Assembly (NCBI GenBank): GCA_022796475.1
Contig: JAAWIS010000003.1
Span: 23,305 to 87,304, forward strand
Direction of reading: 5' to 3'
DNA: 64,000 nt
Origin: Lachnospiraceae bacterium
GTDB taxonomy: Bacteria; Bacillota; Clostridia; Lachnospirales; Lachnospiraceae
The translations under genes and the position numbers were made by a program. Numbering within the stretch: position 1 is the first letter of the stretch; every line of letters begins with the position of its first letter. This document shows positions 19,951-28,151 of the stretch, in pieces. The notes under the pieces were generated by a model, which saw only the letters and a list, made by a program, of their open reading frames with translations, was not told where the DNA came from and made no database searches.

Positions 19951-20112
19951 ATGTACTCTAAGAGTTATTTGTGCCTGATTTTGTGAAATGACTTTTTGTC
20001 AGATGTACATAAATTTATACGGCGTATATGGAACGTATATTGATTAAATTTATGTGCGTATGACGGAAAATCAGCCGTAAAAACAGGTACAGAATAGATT
20101 CTGAGAGTGCAT
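19951..20112. repeat. 162-bp imperfect palindrome in the glgX leader
   Basis: The left arm starts ATGTACTCTAAGAGTTATT and the right arm, read on the complement, starts ATGCACTCTCAGAATCTATT. The arms also match further in: GACTTTTTGTCAGATGTACA against GATTTTCCGTCATACGCACA, and ATAAATTTA against its complement close to the centre. The RNA could fold into one long hairpin whose 3' foot lies directly before the glgX ribosome binding site. The inner block is similar to the ends of the elements at 36633 and 46098. Confidence 0.7.
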
Positions 20113-20134
20113 CTAACCTGAAAGGAGGAACCAA

Positions 20135-22261
20135 ATGAAAGTATCACCGCAAACAGTAGCGCTAACTACCCCCATCTCCGTAGAGCCCACCGCTGTTATC
20201 GCAGGTTTTCCGGTCAGACCGGGACTGTTTGATACCAACGGCGCCATGGCTTTAGAAGATGGGGTTAATTTCACCATCCATACCTGCTATGGAACAAGCT
20301 GCGAACTTCTTCTCTTCCACTTAGGAGGAGATGAGCCTTATGCAGTGATCCCATTTCCTGAATCTTACCGGGTGGGAGATGTGTATTCTATGATTGTATT
20401 CGGTTTAAAAATCGAAGAATTTGAATACGCATACCGGATAGACGGCCCTTACGATCCAAAAAACGGACTGATTTTTAACAAAAATTCAATTTTACTAGAT
20501 CCTTATGCCCGAACCGTTACCGGGCAGAAACACTGGGGCGTAAACAAAGAGCACTTTTATCATGCCCAGGTAGTAAAAGATACCTTTGACTGGGGCGAAA
20601 TGCCACAGTCTACAAAAGAATTAAGCGATCTGGTAATTTATGAGCTTCATGTTCGCGGCTTTACCATTCATCATACCTCTGGCGTTACCCATAAAGGAAC
20701 CTTCGCCGGGCTGATGGAAAAAATACCCTATTTAAAAGAGCTTGGAGTCAATGCTGTAGAACTGATGCCAATTTTTGAATTTGATGAAAATATGAACGCC
20801 CGGGAAATTGACGGCAAAAAACTTTTGGATTATTGGGGCTACAACACAGTAGGTTTCTTTGCCCCTAACACCAGCTATGCTTCTTCCAAAGAGCGGACCA
20901 GAGAAGGACTGGAGCTAAAAGAGCTGATCCGTGCCCTCCATGACAATAATATCGAAGTCATACTGGATGTGGTATTTAACCACACTGCTGAGGGCAATGA
21001 AAAAGGCCCTTCTTTCTGCTTTAAAGGGCTGGATAATAAAGTATACTACATGCTGACGCCTGATGGGAATTACTATAATTTCAGCGGCTGCGGCAACACC
21101 TTAAACTGCAACCATCCCATTGTCCATCAATTAATTTTAGAATGCCTTCGGTACTGGACCGTTAATTACCGGGTAGACGGCTTTCGTTTTGACTTAGCCA
21201 GCATCCTTGGCCGGAATGAAAACGGCTCTCCTATGAATAACCCGCCGCTTCTTCGCAGTCTGGCCTTTGACCCCATGCTTGCCAATGTAAAATTGATTGC
21301 AGAAGCATGGGATGCGGGAGGCATGTACCAGGTAGGAAGCTTTCCGGCTGCCAAACGGTGGGCTGAGTGGAACGGACGTTACCGTGACGCTATCCGGGGC
21401 TTTTTAAAAGGAGATAACTGGGAAGCATGGAATGCTGCCTGGAGTATTTCCGGATCCGGCGACTTATACGGCGGATTTTCACCAGATTATGACGGCGACT
21501 ATGCCGGATATAATTCCTGCATTAATTTTTTAACCTGCCATGACGGGTTTACCCTTCACGATCTGTATTCCTATAATGAAAAGCATAATGAAGCCAATGG
21601 CTGGGACAATACAGACGGCGCTAATGATAACCGAAGCTGGAACTGCGGAATTGAAGGAGAAACAAATGATCCTGAGGTGCTATCACTCCGCCGACGCATG
21701 ATCCGCAATGCCTGCGCTGTCCTTATGTGCAGCCGCGGCACTCCCATGTTCCTGGCTGGAGATGAATTCGGCAACACCCAGTACGGCAACAACAACTGCT
21801 ACTGCCAGGATAACGAAATTTCCTGGCTGGACTGGAGCTTCCTTGAAAAAAACCGTGATTTATTTGAGTTTTTTCAGTTTATGATTGAATTCCGCTTCCA
21901 GCATCCGGTTATCCGAAAGCGGCTTCCGGATGCTATCTGCGGCATGGAACCGCTGCACACCCACAATATCAATGCAGCAGACACCACAATCCCAAGAGAT
22001 GCCAGAACCTTGTCTGTCTGTTTTGCCGGTTACAATCCAGAAACCGGAAGGGATGATTTAGTATACGTATCAGTAAATACCTACTGGAACGATGTCCACA
22101 TTACCCTGCCAAACCCCATGACTTCCGGACACTGGCATTTATATGTCAATACCTATGGTGACGGACAAAACCGATATTTCTACCGGGGCAAAGATGCCGT
22201 CCGGATTGACGGGGAATTTATTCTTCGTCCCCGGTCAGTAGCTGTATTTGCAGTTCGGTAA
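20135..22261 (+). CDS. glgX: Glycogen debranching enzyme GlgX (GH13, isoamylase type)
   Basis: Hydrolyses alpha-1,6 branches in glycogen or limit dextrins in the cytoplasm. 708 residues: an N-terminal CBM48-like beta domain (residues 20-140) and the GH13 barrel. Catalytic motifs seen: DVVFNHTAEG (region I, about 280), DGFRFDLAS (region II with nucleophile Asp, about 348), EAWDAGG (region III, acid/base Glu, about 389) and LTCHDGFTLHDL (region IV, about 467). AAAGGAGGAACCAA precedes the ATG. It is alone, without glgC/A/P nearby, and is followed by a terminator. The leader holds a large palindrome. Confidence 0.93.
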   Translation: MKVSPQTVALTTPISVEPTAVIAGFPVRPGLFDTNGAMALEDGVNFTIHTCYGTSCELLLFHLGGDEPYAVIPFPESYRVGDVYSMIVFGLKIEEFEYAYRIDGPYDPKNGLIFNKNSILLDPYARTVTGQKHWGVNKEHFYHAQVVKDTFDWGEMPQSTKELSDLVIYELHVRGFTIHHTSGVTHKGTFAGLMEKIPYLKELGVNAVELMPIFEFDENMNAREIDGKKLLDYWGYNTVGFFAPNTSYASSKERTREGLELKELIRALHDNNIEVILDVVFNHTAEGNEKGPSFCFKGLDNKVYYMLTPDGNYYNFSGCGNTLNCNHPIVHQLILECLRYWTVNYRVDGFRFDLASILGRNENGSPMNNPPLLRSLAFDPMLANVKLIAEAWDAGGMYQVGSFPAAKRWAEWNGRYRDAIRGFLKGDNWEAWNAAWSISGSGDLYGGFSPDYDGDYAGYNSCINFLTCHDGFTLHDLYSYNEKHNEANGWDNTDGANDNRSWNCGIEGETNDPEVLSLRRRMIRNACAVLMCSRGTPMFLAGDEFGNTQYGNNNCYCQDNEISWLDWSFLEKNRDLFEFFQFMIEFRFQHPVIRKRLPDAICGMEPLHTHNINAADTTIPRDARTLSVCFAGYNPETGRDDLVYVSVNTYWNDVHITLPNPMTSGHWHLYVNTYGDGQNRYFYRGKDAVRIDGEFILRPRSVAVFAVR

Positions 22262-22321
22262 ACCCGTTCTGCTAAAGCAGATATGGTGAATGAAACGTAT
22301 GGCCGTCACAAAGCTGTTGGA

Positions 22322-22357
22322 AAAAGGGAGCCTTGCTTTCGCACTGCTCCCTTTTTA
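22322..22357 (+). terminator. Intrinsic terminator after glgX
   Basis: GGGAGC (22326-22331) pairs with GCTCCC (22346-22351), flanked by AAAAA on the left and TTTTT on the right, so it can act in both directions. It lies 61 bp after the glgX stop and before the convergent carboxypeptidase gene. Confidence 0.85.
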
Positions 22358-22475
22358 TTCCCTATTTATCATAAGCTGTATTGAAACATTATGATGGATC
22401 TTTCATGCTGTTCTTATGAAACATTTGCAAAACCCTTTTCCAGATGCCAGTTCAGCAATTGCCTATGTACCCGAT

Positions 22476-23810
22476 TTATGGCTGCCAGGCTCCGTCCGGC
22501 CCCACATAATATCCGTCCGGGGTTGTTGTATTGGTCAGCATACTGCCGTCCTCTCCCAAATAATACCAGTTCTCACCTGACTTCACCCAATTACTGGTAA
22601 TCACATCACCGGACACCTCAATATAGTACCAGCTATCGCCGGTCTGCTGCCAGCCAGTTCTGATTTCAGACCCTGGCGCAGGTATAACCGGACATTCCTG
22701 AGCCGTTTGATCTGACACGGCTTCGTTTGATCCAGCGCCAGTTCCGCCGGAAGCTGCCAGTGCAAACCCATAATCCAGCATTGCCCGGGTATCGGTGTAG
22801 TGGGTCCCTCCTGCTTTCATCACCACTGCCACCAGACGCACCCCGTCCTTTTCCACACAGGTTACCAATGTATTTTTTGCCTTTGATGTATATCCGGTTT
22901 TCCCTCCTACCATGCCAGGGTAGTAGCGGGAATCGGTGGGATAATTCATCTTGTGCCCCATGGTAATCACTTTTGCCTGGCTTTTTAAGGTAGCCGGCAT
23001 CTGGTATGAAGTTGTGGTGGAAATCTTTGATAAAACCGGATTGGCATAGGCAGCCCGTGCAATTAACGCCATATCGTAAGGCGTAGTTACATGAGCATCA
23101 TTGTTAAGTCCGTTAGGATTTACAAAATTAGTTCCGGTACAGCCAAGTTGGGCTGCCCTGGCATTCATCTGCTGAGCGAAGGCCTCTGTGCTTCCTGCCA
23201 TGTGCTCTGCCAAACCATTTGCAACTTCATTTGCCGACTTTAAAAGCAGGGCGTACAAGCACTGTTCTACTGTAAGCTGATCCCCGGCTGTCAGGTTAAG
23301 GGTAACAGCGCCGGATTCCAGATTTGTGGTAGCACGTTCAGAAAACGTAACTATGTCGTTTAAATTACAGTTTTCTATAGTAAGAAGCGCTGTCATTACC
23401 TTAGTGATGCTTGCCGGGAAAAATTGATTATGGGCATTCTTTTCAAAAAGGATCTGTCCTGTAGAGCAGTCTAATAAAACTGCCCCTTCTGCTTCCACTG
23501 TTGGAAGAGTCAGTACTGTTTCCCCTGCCTGGTTTTCGGTTCCTTCCCGGGGCTGTCCCGTTTCATTTCCCGGCTGGCCGGCTTCCACCTCCGGCGTCTG
23601 GGCAGTGCCGGAGCCTGGCTGCTGACCAGATACCATTCCTGCCGGATCTCCCGGCCATGTTCCCGGATAGCCTGGATTGAAACCGCCAGTAATTCCGGAT
23701 GTGGTTCCAGTTAAGGGATTCGGCGGGATGTACTCTTCTCCAAATACCATATTGGTACATAATATACTGATCGCCACGCCAAGACAAAGCAATCTCTTTC
23801 TTTTTTTCAT
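22476..23810 (-). CDS. D-alanyl-D-alanine carboxypeptidase (S11) with C-terminal cell-wall-binding repeats
   Basis: Exported PBP5/DacF-type enzyme that trims the terminal D-Ala of peptidoglycan stem peptides. 444 residues: signal peptide (1-24), a Pro/Gly/Gln-rich linker (25-100), the peptidase domain with SITK (S134..K137, catalytic SxxK), SAN (about 194) and KTG (about 305). The C-terminal tail of aromatic repeats (GWQQTGDSWYYIE, NWVKSGENWYYLGEDGSM, DGYYVGPDGAW) resembles choline-binding/CW_binding_1 modules. AGGAGGATACGC precedes the ATG. It is divergent from a second S11 enzyme. Confidence 0.92.
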   Translation of the reverse strand: MKKRKRLLCLGVAISILCTNMVFGEEYIPPNPLTGTTSGITGGFNPGYPGTWPGDPAGMVSGQQPGSGTAQTPEVEAGQPGNETGQPREGTENQAGETVLTLPTVEAEGAVLLDCSTGQILFEKNAHNQFFPASITKVMTALLTIENCNLNDIVTFSERATTNLESGAVTLNLTAGDQLTVEQCLYALLLKSANEVANGLAEHMAGSTEAFAQQMNARAAQLGCTGTNFVNPNGLNNDAHVTTPYDMALIARAAYANPVLSKISTTTSYQMPATLKSQAKVITMGHKMNYPTDSRYYPGMVGGKTGYTSKAKNTLVTCVEKDGVRLVAVVMKAGGTHYTDTRAMLDYGFALAASGGTGAGSNEAVSDQTAQECPVIPAPGSEIRTGWQQTGDSWYYIEVSGDVITSNWVKSGENWYYLGEDGSMLTNTTTPDGYYVGPDGAWQP

Positions 23811-23858
23811 GCGTATCCTCCTCTATATTCTGTCCTGCACTCATTTCTTTCTTGGTCC

Positions 23859-23887
23859 AGTATAACATAAAATCCTGATTCTGTTAT
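23859..23887 (-). promoter_or_regulatory. Predicted promoter of the minus-strand carboxypeptidase
   Basis: On the minus strand ATAACA (23887-23882), 17 bp, then TATACT (23864-23859) with an extended TG (TGTTATACT). It is about 50 bp upstream of the ATG at 23810. Confidence 0.55.
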
Positions 23888-24016
23888 ATTATTCTGCTTA
23901 CAATTTTTTAACATTTCTATTGCAGAAGATTTCTCCCGGTGTACAGCAGGCTCAACTGGCATATCTGCCAAAAATTCTCCATAAACTAGAAAGAGAAATT
24001 TAAAACGGAGCAAACC

Positions 24017-25348
24017 ATGAAACCGATTTCCCATATCTTCCTAACATTCCTGCTGACCTTCACTCTTACATTCCAGCCAGCCCTTTCCTTCCCCTCCCTG
24101 TTTTCTTCTGCAGCGGCTGCTAAAACAGCAAATACCAAACCGGACTTAACCGGACAGCCCCAGGATGCTGTTTTTGCCAATGCCCAGGTTTCGCCCTCCC
24201 TTGACAACGGTCCGGAAATCACCGCTCCTTCTGCTCTTTTAATGGAAGCCTCCACCGGGCAGGTTTTATATGAAAAAAATGCCGACGAGCCAAGAAGCCC
24301 TGCCAGCATTACGAAAATTATGACTCTGCTGCTGATTTTTGATGCACTGGAATCGGGAAAAATCCAGATGACCGATTCCGTTACTACCAGCGCGTATGCC
24401 AAATCTATGGGGGGATCCCAGGTTTTTCTGGAAGAGGGGGAGATCCAGTCTGTGGAAACCCTGATTAAATGTATTGTAATTGCCTCCGGCAATGATGCCT
24501 CTGTAGCCATGGCTGAATATATCGCCGGAAGCGAGGCCGAATTTGTTAAACAGATGAATGAGCGGGCTGCTGGCTTAGGAATGGAAAATACCCATTTTGA
24601 AGACTGCTGCGGCCTTACCGACTCTCTAACCCATGTTACCACTGCCAGAGATATTGCCTTAATGAGCCGCGAATTAATAAACCGTTACCCTCAAATTCAC
24701 AACTACTCCACAATCTGGATGGATACTATCACCCACGTAACCAAGCAGGGAACTAAGGAATTCGGCCTTTCCAACACGAATAAGCTGTTAAAAATGGCCG
24801 CCAATTTTACGGTTACCGGATTAAAAACCGGATCTACTTCCTTAGCCAAATACTGCTTTTCCGGAACTGCAGAAAAAGACGGGATTCGGTTAATTGCTTC
24901 TATTATGGCCGCTCCTGACTACAAAGCCAGATTCGCAGATGCTTTAACCTTATTAAACTACGGCTATGCCAACTGCCGCATGTACCAGGATACTCAGATG
25001 CCGCCTCTTCCTCAAATACCAGTGAAAAACGGAAAAGAAGATATGGTTTCCTTAGTCTATGACGGCACCTTTTCCTATCTGAGCCTGAAAGGAGAAGACT
25101 TTTCTGCCATCGAAAAGGATCTGGTGGTTCAGGAATTCGCTGAAGCCCCTATTCAGGCCGGGGATCAGGCCGGTTGGCTCAGCTACCATTTAAACGGCAC
25201 AAAAATCGGCCAAATCCCTGTCCGCTTTCAAACCAGTGTAGAAAAAGCCTCTTTCACAGACTATTTTAACGGTTTAATTCATATGTGGCTCCTGGGAAAT
25301 GAAACAGCGCCTTCCGCTTCCCCTTTTTCCATCTCCCTTTCGCCTTAA
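24017..25348 (+). CDS. D-alanyl-D-alanine carboxypeptidase (S11, DacF-like)
   Basis: 443-residue exported penicillin-binding protein. Signal peptide 1-25 (FLTFLLTFTLTFQPALS), catalytic SITK at about 97-100, SGND (SxN) at about 157 and KTG at about 275, then a C-terminal beta-sandwich (PBP5_C-like, from about 330) and a hydrophobic/amphipathic segment near the end (TDYFNGLIHMWLLGN) that may contact the membrane. It lacks the aromatic wall-binding repeats of its divergent paralogue. ACGGAG precedes the ATG with 6-nt spacing. Its stop codon directly abuts the stop of the convergent deacetylase gene. Confidence 0.92.
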   Translation: MKPISHIFLTFLLTFTLTFQPALSFPSLFSSAAAAKTANTKPDLTGQPQDAVFANAQVSPSLDNGPEITAPSALLMEASTGQVLYEKNADEPRSPASITKIMTLLLIFDALESGKIQMTDSVTTSAYAKSMGGSQVFLEEGEIQSVETLIKCIVIASGNDASVAMAEYIAGSEAEFVKQMNERAAGLGMENTHFEDCCGLTDSLTHVTTARDIALMSRELINRYPQIHNYSTIWMDTITHVTKQGTKEFGLSNTNKLLKMAANFTVTGLKTGSTSLAKYCFSGTAEKDGIRLIASIMAAPDYKARFADALTLLNYGYANCRMYQDTQMPPLPQIPVKNGKEDMVSLVYDGTFSYLSLKGEDFSAIEKDLVVQEFAEAPIQAGDQAGWLSYHLNGTKIGQIPVRFQTSVEKASFTDYFNGLIHMWLLGNETAPSASPFSISLSP

Positions 25349-26974
25349 TTAGTCCCACTCTACCGGAGTCGGACGGTCCCAGTCAAATACATCCTCTGAA
25401 CGGAATAAATCATCCAGCCTTCTCTTTCCGCTTCCGCCTTCCTGGGCTGCAGCAATATCCTGCCACATCCGGTAGCCGTCCAGGTTACGGCGACCCTGAC
25501 GCAGATATGTGCTTCCAAGCTGTACCCAGTTCTGGCTGGAGTCTACATTGCAGAAATACCGGAATCCAACATTATAAAGATACGCGAAGCGCTCATTGTC
25601 AAAGCCATAAGAATGCCAGTCCGCAATATCTCCTCCAAAGGGATACAAAATAATATCCGTAGGGCCAATTAAAGACTCTACCTCTGTTTCCCATTTATCC
25701 GTATCTGCCCGGAAGTCTTCTATATCAATCGTTCCCAGATTGCGGTGCCCCCAGCTATGAGAGGCCAATTCCCAGCCATTGTCCCGCAGGCACTGTGCTA
25801 CCGCTGTTGCCTGCTGGCGATCCGCTTCATAATTGGGATTCTTTTCCCGGTAAGAAGCCGCCGTGCGGTATCCTAAAATCCCTTCATATCCGGTAAATGC
25901 AATCACTGCCCTTGCACCTTTGTAGGAAAAGTCCGGATGCTCATTAATAAACTCTTCCAAAATGGGAACCAGATCATATGCTCCTACTGATACCGTACCG
26001 TCATCCATTATCATCTCACAGGTAGGCTTGCCGTCCTGACCGATAATAATCCGGCTGGCAAAGCCATCTCCATCCATATAAGGATAATAGCAAACATCAT
26101 CCTGGGACATAACAATTGGTTTCTTCCCTTCCGGAAGCATAATTCTTCCCTTAACCATCTTTGCTCTGCCGTTTTCATCTTGCTCTTCATGAGCCATATC
26201 GTGAAGCCGGACCAAAACATATCCTCTGTTATAAAGCTCCAGCAAAATCTTGTCAAACTCGCTCTTTGTGGTCATAACCTGATTATAGCCTTTTGTATCG
26301 GAATCCCCATCAAAGGCTTTTTCATTATCCATTATAATCGAATGGAAAAATACATGAGGAATTTGATTAATATCCTGTTCCACTAAAGTGGTTTTAATAG
26401 ATTCATAATTGGCGATTGCCGCTGCTGCTTCCTCAGAAGAGGCAAACTCGCTGTTTCCGGAAATCAGTGCAATCGCTCCGTCATAATCATAACCGGCCGC
26501 CAAACGCTCCGCCCGGGAAAGCAAATCCGCAAGCCGCCCTCCAGGTGTGGTAAGATCCGGTTCTCCATTGGAAGGATCCCCTTCATCCCCTTGCCCGGAA
26601 GACAGAATCAGTTCGGTTTCTCCCTCACCATCTGTATTTTCCCCTTCCGAAATTGTTCCTTCTGCAGGAAGGGATTCGGAAGATGATACCACATCGGTTC
26701 CTTCTTTTCCACTAAATAAATTTTTTACCCATGCGACTACGCCGCCTTTTTTCTTTTGTCCTTCCTCTCCAGCTTTTCCTTCCGCGCCAATCTCTATCGT
26801 TTCTGCATTCTGTCCGTTTCCTTTGAAATGGCCGTAAACCGAAATAGACACTGCTAACATTACAAGAAACAAGGCGCTGTACAGGATGAGCAGTTTGCGC
26901 TTTCGCCTTTGCCGTTCTCTCATCAGCCGATATCGGCGACGTTTCAAAATTGTTTCATAATTCGATTCATTCAT
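25349..26974 (-). CDS. Membrane-anchored polysaccharide deacetylase-like protein
   Basis: 541 residues. Very basic N-terminus (KRRRYRLMRERQRRKRK), one transmembrane helix (about 28-48), a long acidic Ser/Gly/Glu linker (50-150), then an extracytoplasmic NodB-like domain. Seen: VMSQDDVCYYP (about 290, in place of the usual TFDDG), ASHSWGHRNLG (HSxxH metal motif, about 413) and YPFGGD (about 445). The first metal Asp pair is present as QDD. Likely acts on a cell-wall glycan (peptidoglycan or teichoic acid GlcNAc), but the altered first motif makes activity less certain. AAGGACAGATAAT precedes the ATG. Confidence 0.8.
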   Translation of the reverse strand: MNESNYETILKRRRYRLMRERQRRKRKLLILYSALFLVMLAVSISVYGHFKGNGQNAETIEIGAEGKAGEEGQKKKGGVVAWVKNLFSGKEGTDVVSSSESLPAEGTISEGENTDGEGETELILSSGQGDEGDPSNGEPDLTTPGGRLADLLSRAERLAAGYDYDGAIALISGNSEFASSEEAAAAIANYESIKTTLVEQDINQIPHVFFHSIIMDNEKAFDGDSDTKGYNQVMTTKSEFDKILLELYNRGYVLVRLHDMAHEEQDENGRAKMVKGRIMLPEGKKPIVMSQDDVCYYPYMDGDGFASRIIIGQDGKPTCEMIMDDGTVSVGAYDLVPILEEFINEHPDFSYKGARAVIAFTGYEGILGYRTAASYREKNPNYEADRQQATAVAQCLRDNGWELASHSWGHRNLGTIDIEDFRADTDKWETEVESLIGPTDIILYPFGGDIADWHSYGFDNERFAYLYNVGFRYFCNVDSSQNWVQLGSTYLRQGRRNLDGYRMWQDIAAAQEGGSGKRRLDDLFRSEDVFDWDRPTPVEWD

Positions 26975-27104
26975 ATTATCTGTCCTTGCTCAACTACACC
27001 GTCTGTCAGAATCTTTTCTGATTCTTTCGTGTCCTTTCTTTTTTCTACTCATACCCCTGGTGTTCTGCTTTCCAATTATATCCAAAATTTATCGTTTTAT
27101 GCCT

Positions 27105-28064
27105 CTAAAACTGTACATATTCCCGAATCTCTTTTGCGGGCTCGATACGTTCTGCATACAGAACTGGTCCTTTTTCTCCGTAATCCTTCCAAAACTCGTA
27201 TGCTACTTTTGCCGTCACATGAACCCACTGTTTTGTTTCCAGATTCCTGGCTTCTCTGGCCTTGCAGACATAGCCGATAAATGTCATATCTGCCTCGCAG
27301 CAGGTCATAGCCATCCGCCCCGGCACAAAATAATTTTTTGGAAAATCCGGAGTTTTTAAAACCATTCCAGTAAATTCCACCATCTTCCCTTCATAACGTT
27401 TTGGCACATCCATACAATCAAAATACCAGATTCCAAAATCTTCCGGTTCAATCCGGATGCAGTCTGCATGTACATCGTAAGGCAGATCCTCTTCCAGCAG
27501 TTCCTGCTGAATTTCGCCTTCCTTATCCTCCAGAACAAGCTGTCCATTCTGACACATAGCGCGAATGGTCCGGCGGTAGGCCGTCAGCATTTCATCGGCA
27601 ATTCCATCACAGCGATTGCAGATTACCAATTCTGAATTGCGGAGCATTGCTCCTAAAAGAGGTTTCATATTTGCAATATAAAGGTTTAATGTAGAACCGT
27701 CTAAAATCGTTACCTGCTGATAAATCGACCAGTCCTCCGGAAGCATAAGCTCATCCTGGTTCCACATGCCGTTCCATTCAATTAATACCCGTTCCGGATT
27801 ATTAAGAAGTTCCAAATCTGTCAGATACTCCGGCGTAAGCTGCTTCCGGTCTTCTACATAAACTGCAGTGGTGTTGGTTCGTTCCAGCAATGTTTCCTCA
27901 TACTCCCTGTCACCTTCCTCACAGATAATCAAAAGGGTTTTCCCTGTTGTCTGGAAATAGTCCTGAGCCATGGTAAACTGCAAAAACTGTGTCTTTCCTG
28001 CTTCCAGAAAACCATTAATCAAAAATACCGGTATCATATCGTCCTCTAACTCATAGTCTGCCAT
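27105..28064 (-). CDS. CobW-like GTPase fused to a TIGR03943/DUF1980-like domain
   Basis: 319 residues. The N-terminal half resembles the COG0523/CobW G domain: P-loop INGFLEAGKTQFLQF near residue 15, EGDREYEETLL, LIEWNGMW and VICNRCDG (guanine-binding NKxD-like). The typical GCICC metal motif is missing. The C-terminal half (about 215-319) reads YEGKMVEFTGMVLKTPDF...MTCCEADMTFIGYVCKA...WVHVTAKV, the pattern of the YcgQ/TIGR03943 C-terminal domain, with a CC pair. Start at 28064 is supported by AGGAG with 8-nt spacing. It lies beside the His-rich COG0523 gene, so a role in metal (zinc) handling is inferred. Confidence 0.7.
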   Translation of the reverse strand: MADYELEDDMIPVFLINGFLEAGKTQFLQFTMAQDYFQTTGKTLLIICEEGDREYEETLLERTNTTAVYVEDRKQLTPEYLTDLELLNNPERVLIEWNGMWNQDELMLPEDWSIYQQVTILDGSTLNLYIANMKPLLGAMLRNSELVICNRCDGIADEMLTAYRRTIRAMCQNGQLVLEDKEGEIQQELLEEDLPYDVHADCIRIEPEDFGIWYFDCMDVPKRYEGKMVEFTGMVLKTPDFPKNYFVPGRMAMTCCEADMTFIGYVCKAREARNLETKQWVHVTAKVAYEFWKDYGEKGPVLYAERIEPAKEIREYVQF

Positions 28065-28151
28065 ATCCTTAACTCCTGTCATGTCTGAATCCGATCCTAA
28101 TTGTTCTGCTTAACTGCCATAGAAGTACTGCTTCCACAATTATGATTGCAG

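Larger units (their letters stand above)
19610..20134. other. Divergent intergenic region upstream of glgX (525 bp)
   Basis: An AT-rich left part (19,680-19,860), a plus-strand promoter at 19843-19871, then the 162-bp palindrome 19951-20112, which ends 22 bp before the glgX start. The short frame at 19682-19873 has no ribosome binding site and no family resemblance and is not called a gene. Confidence 0.6.
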
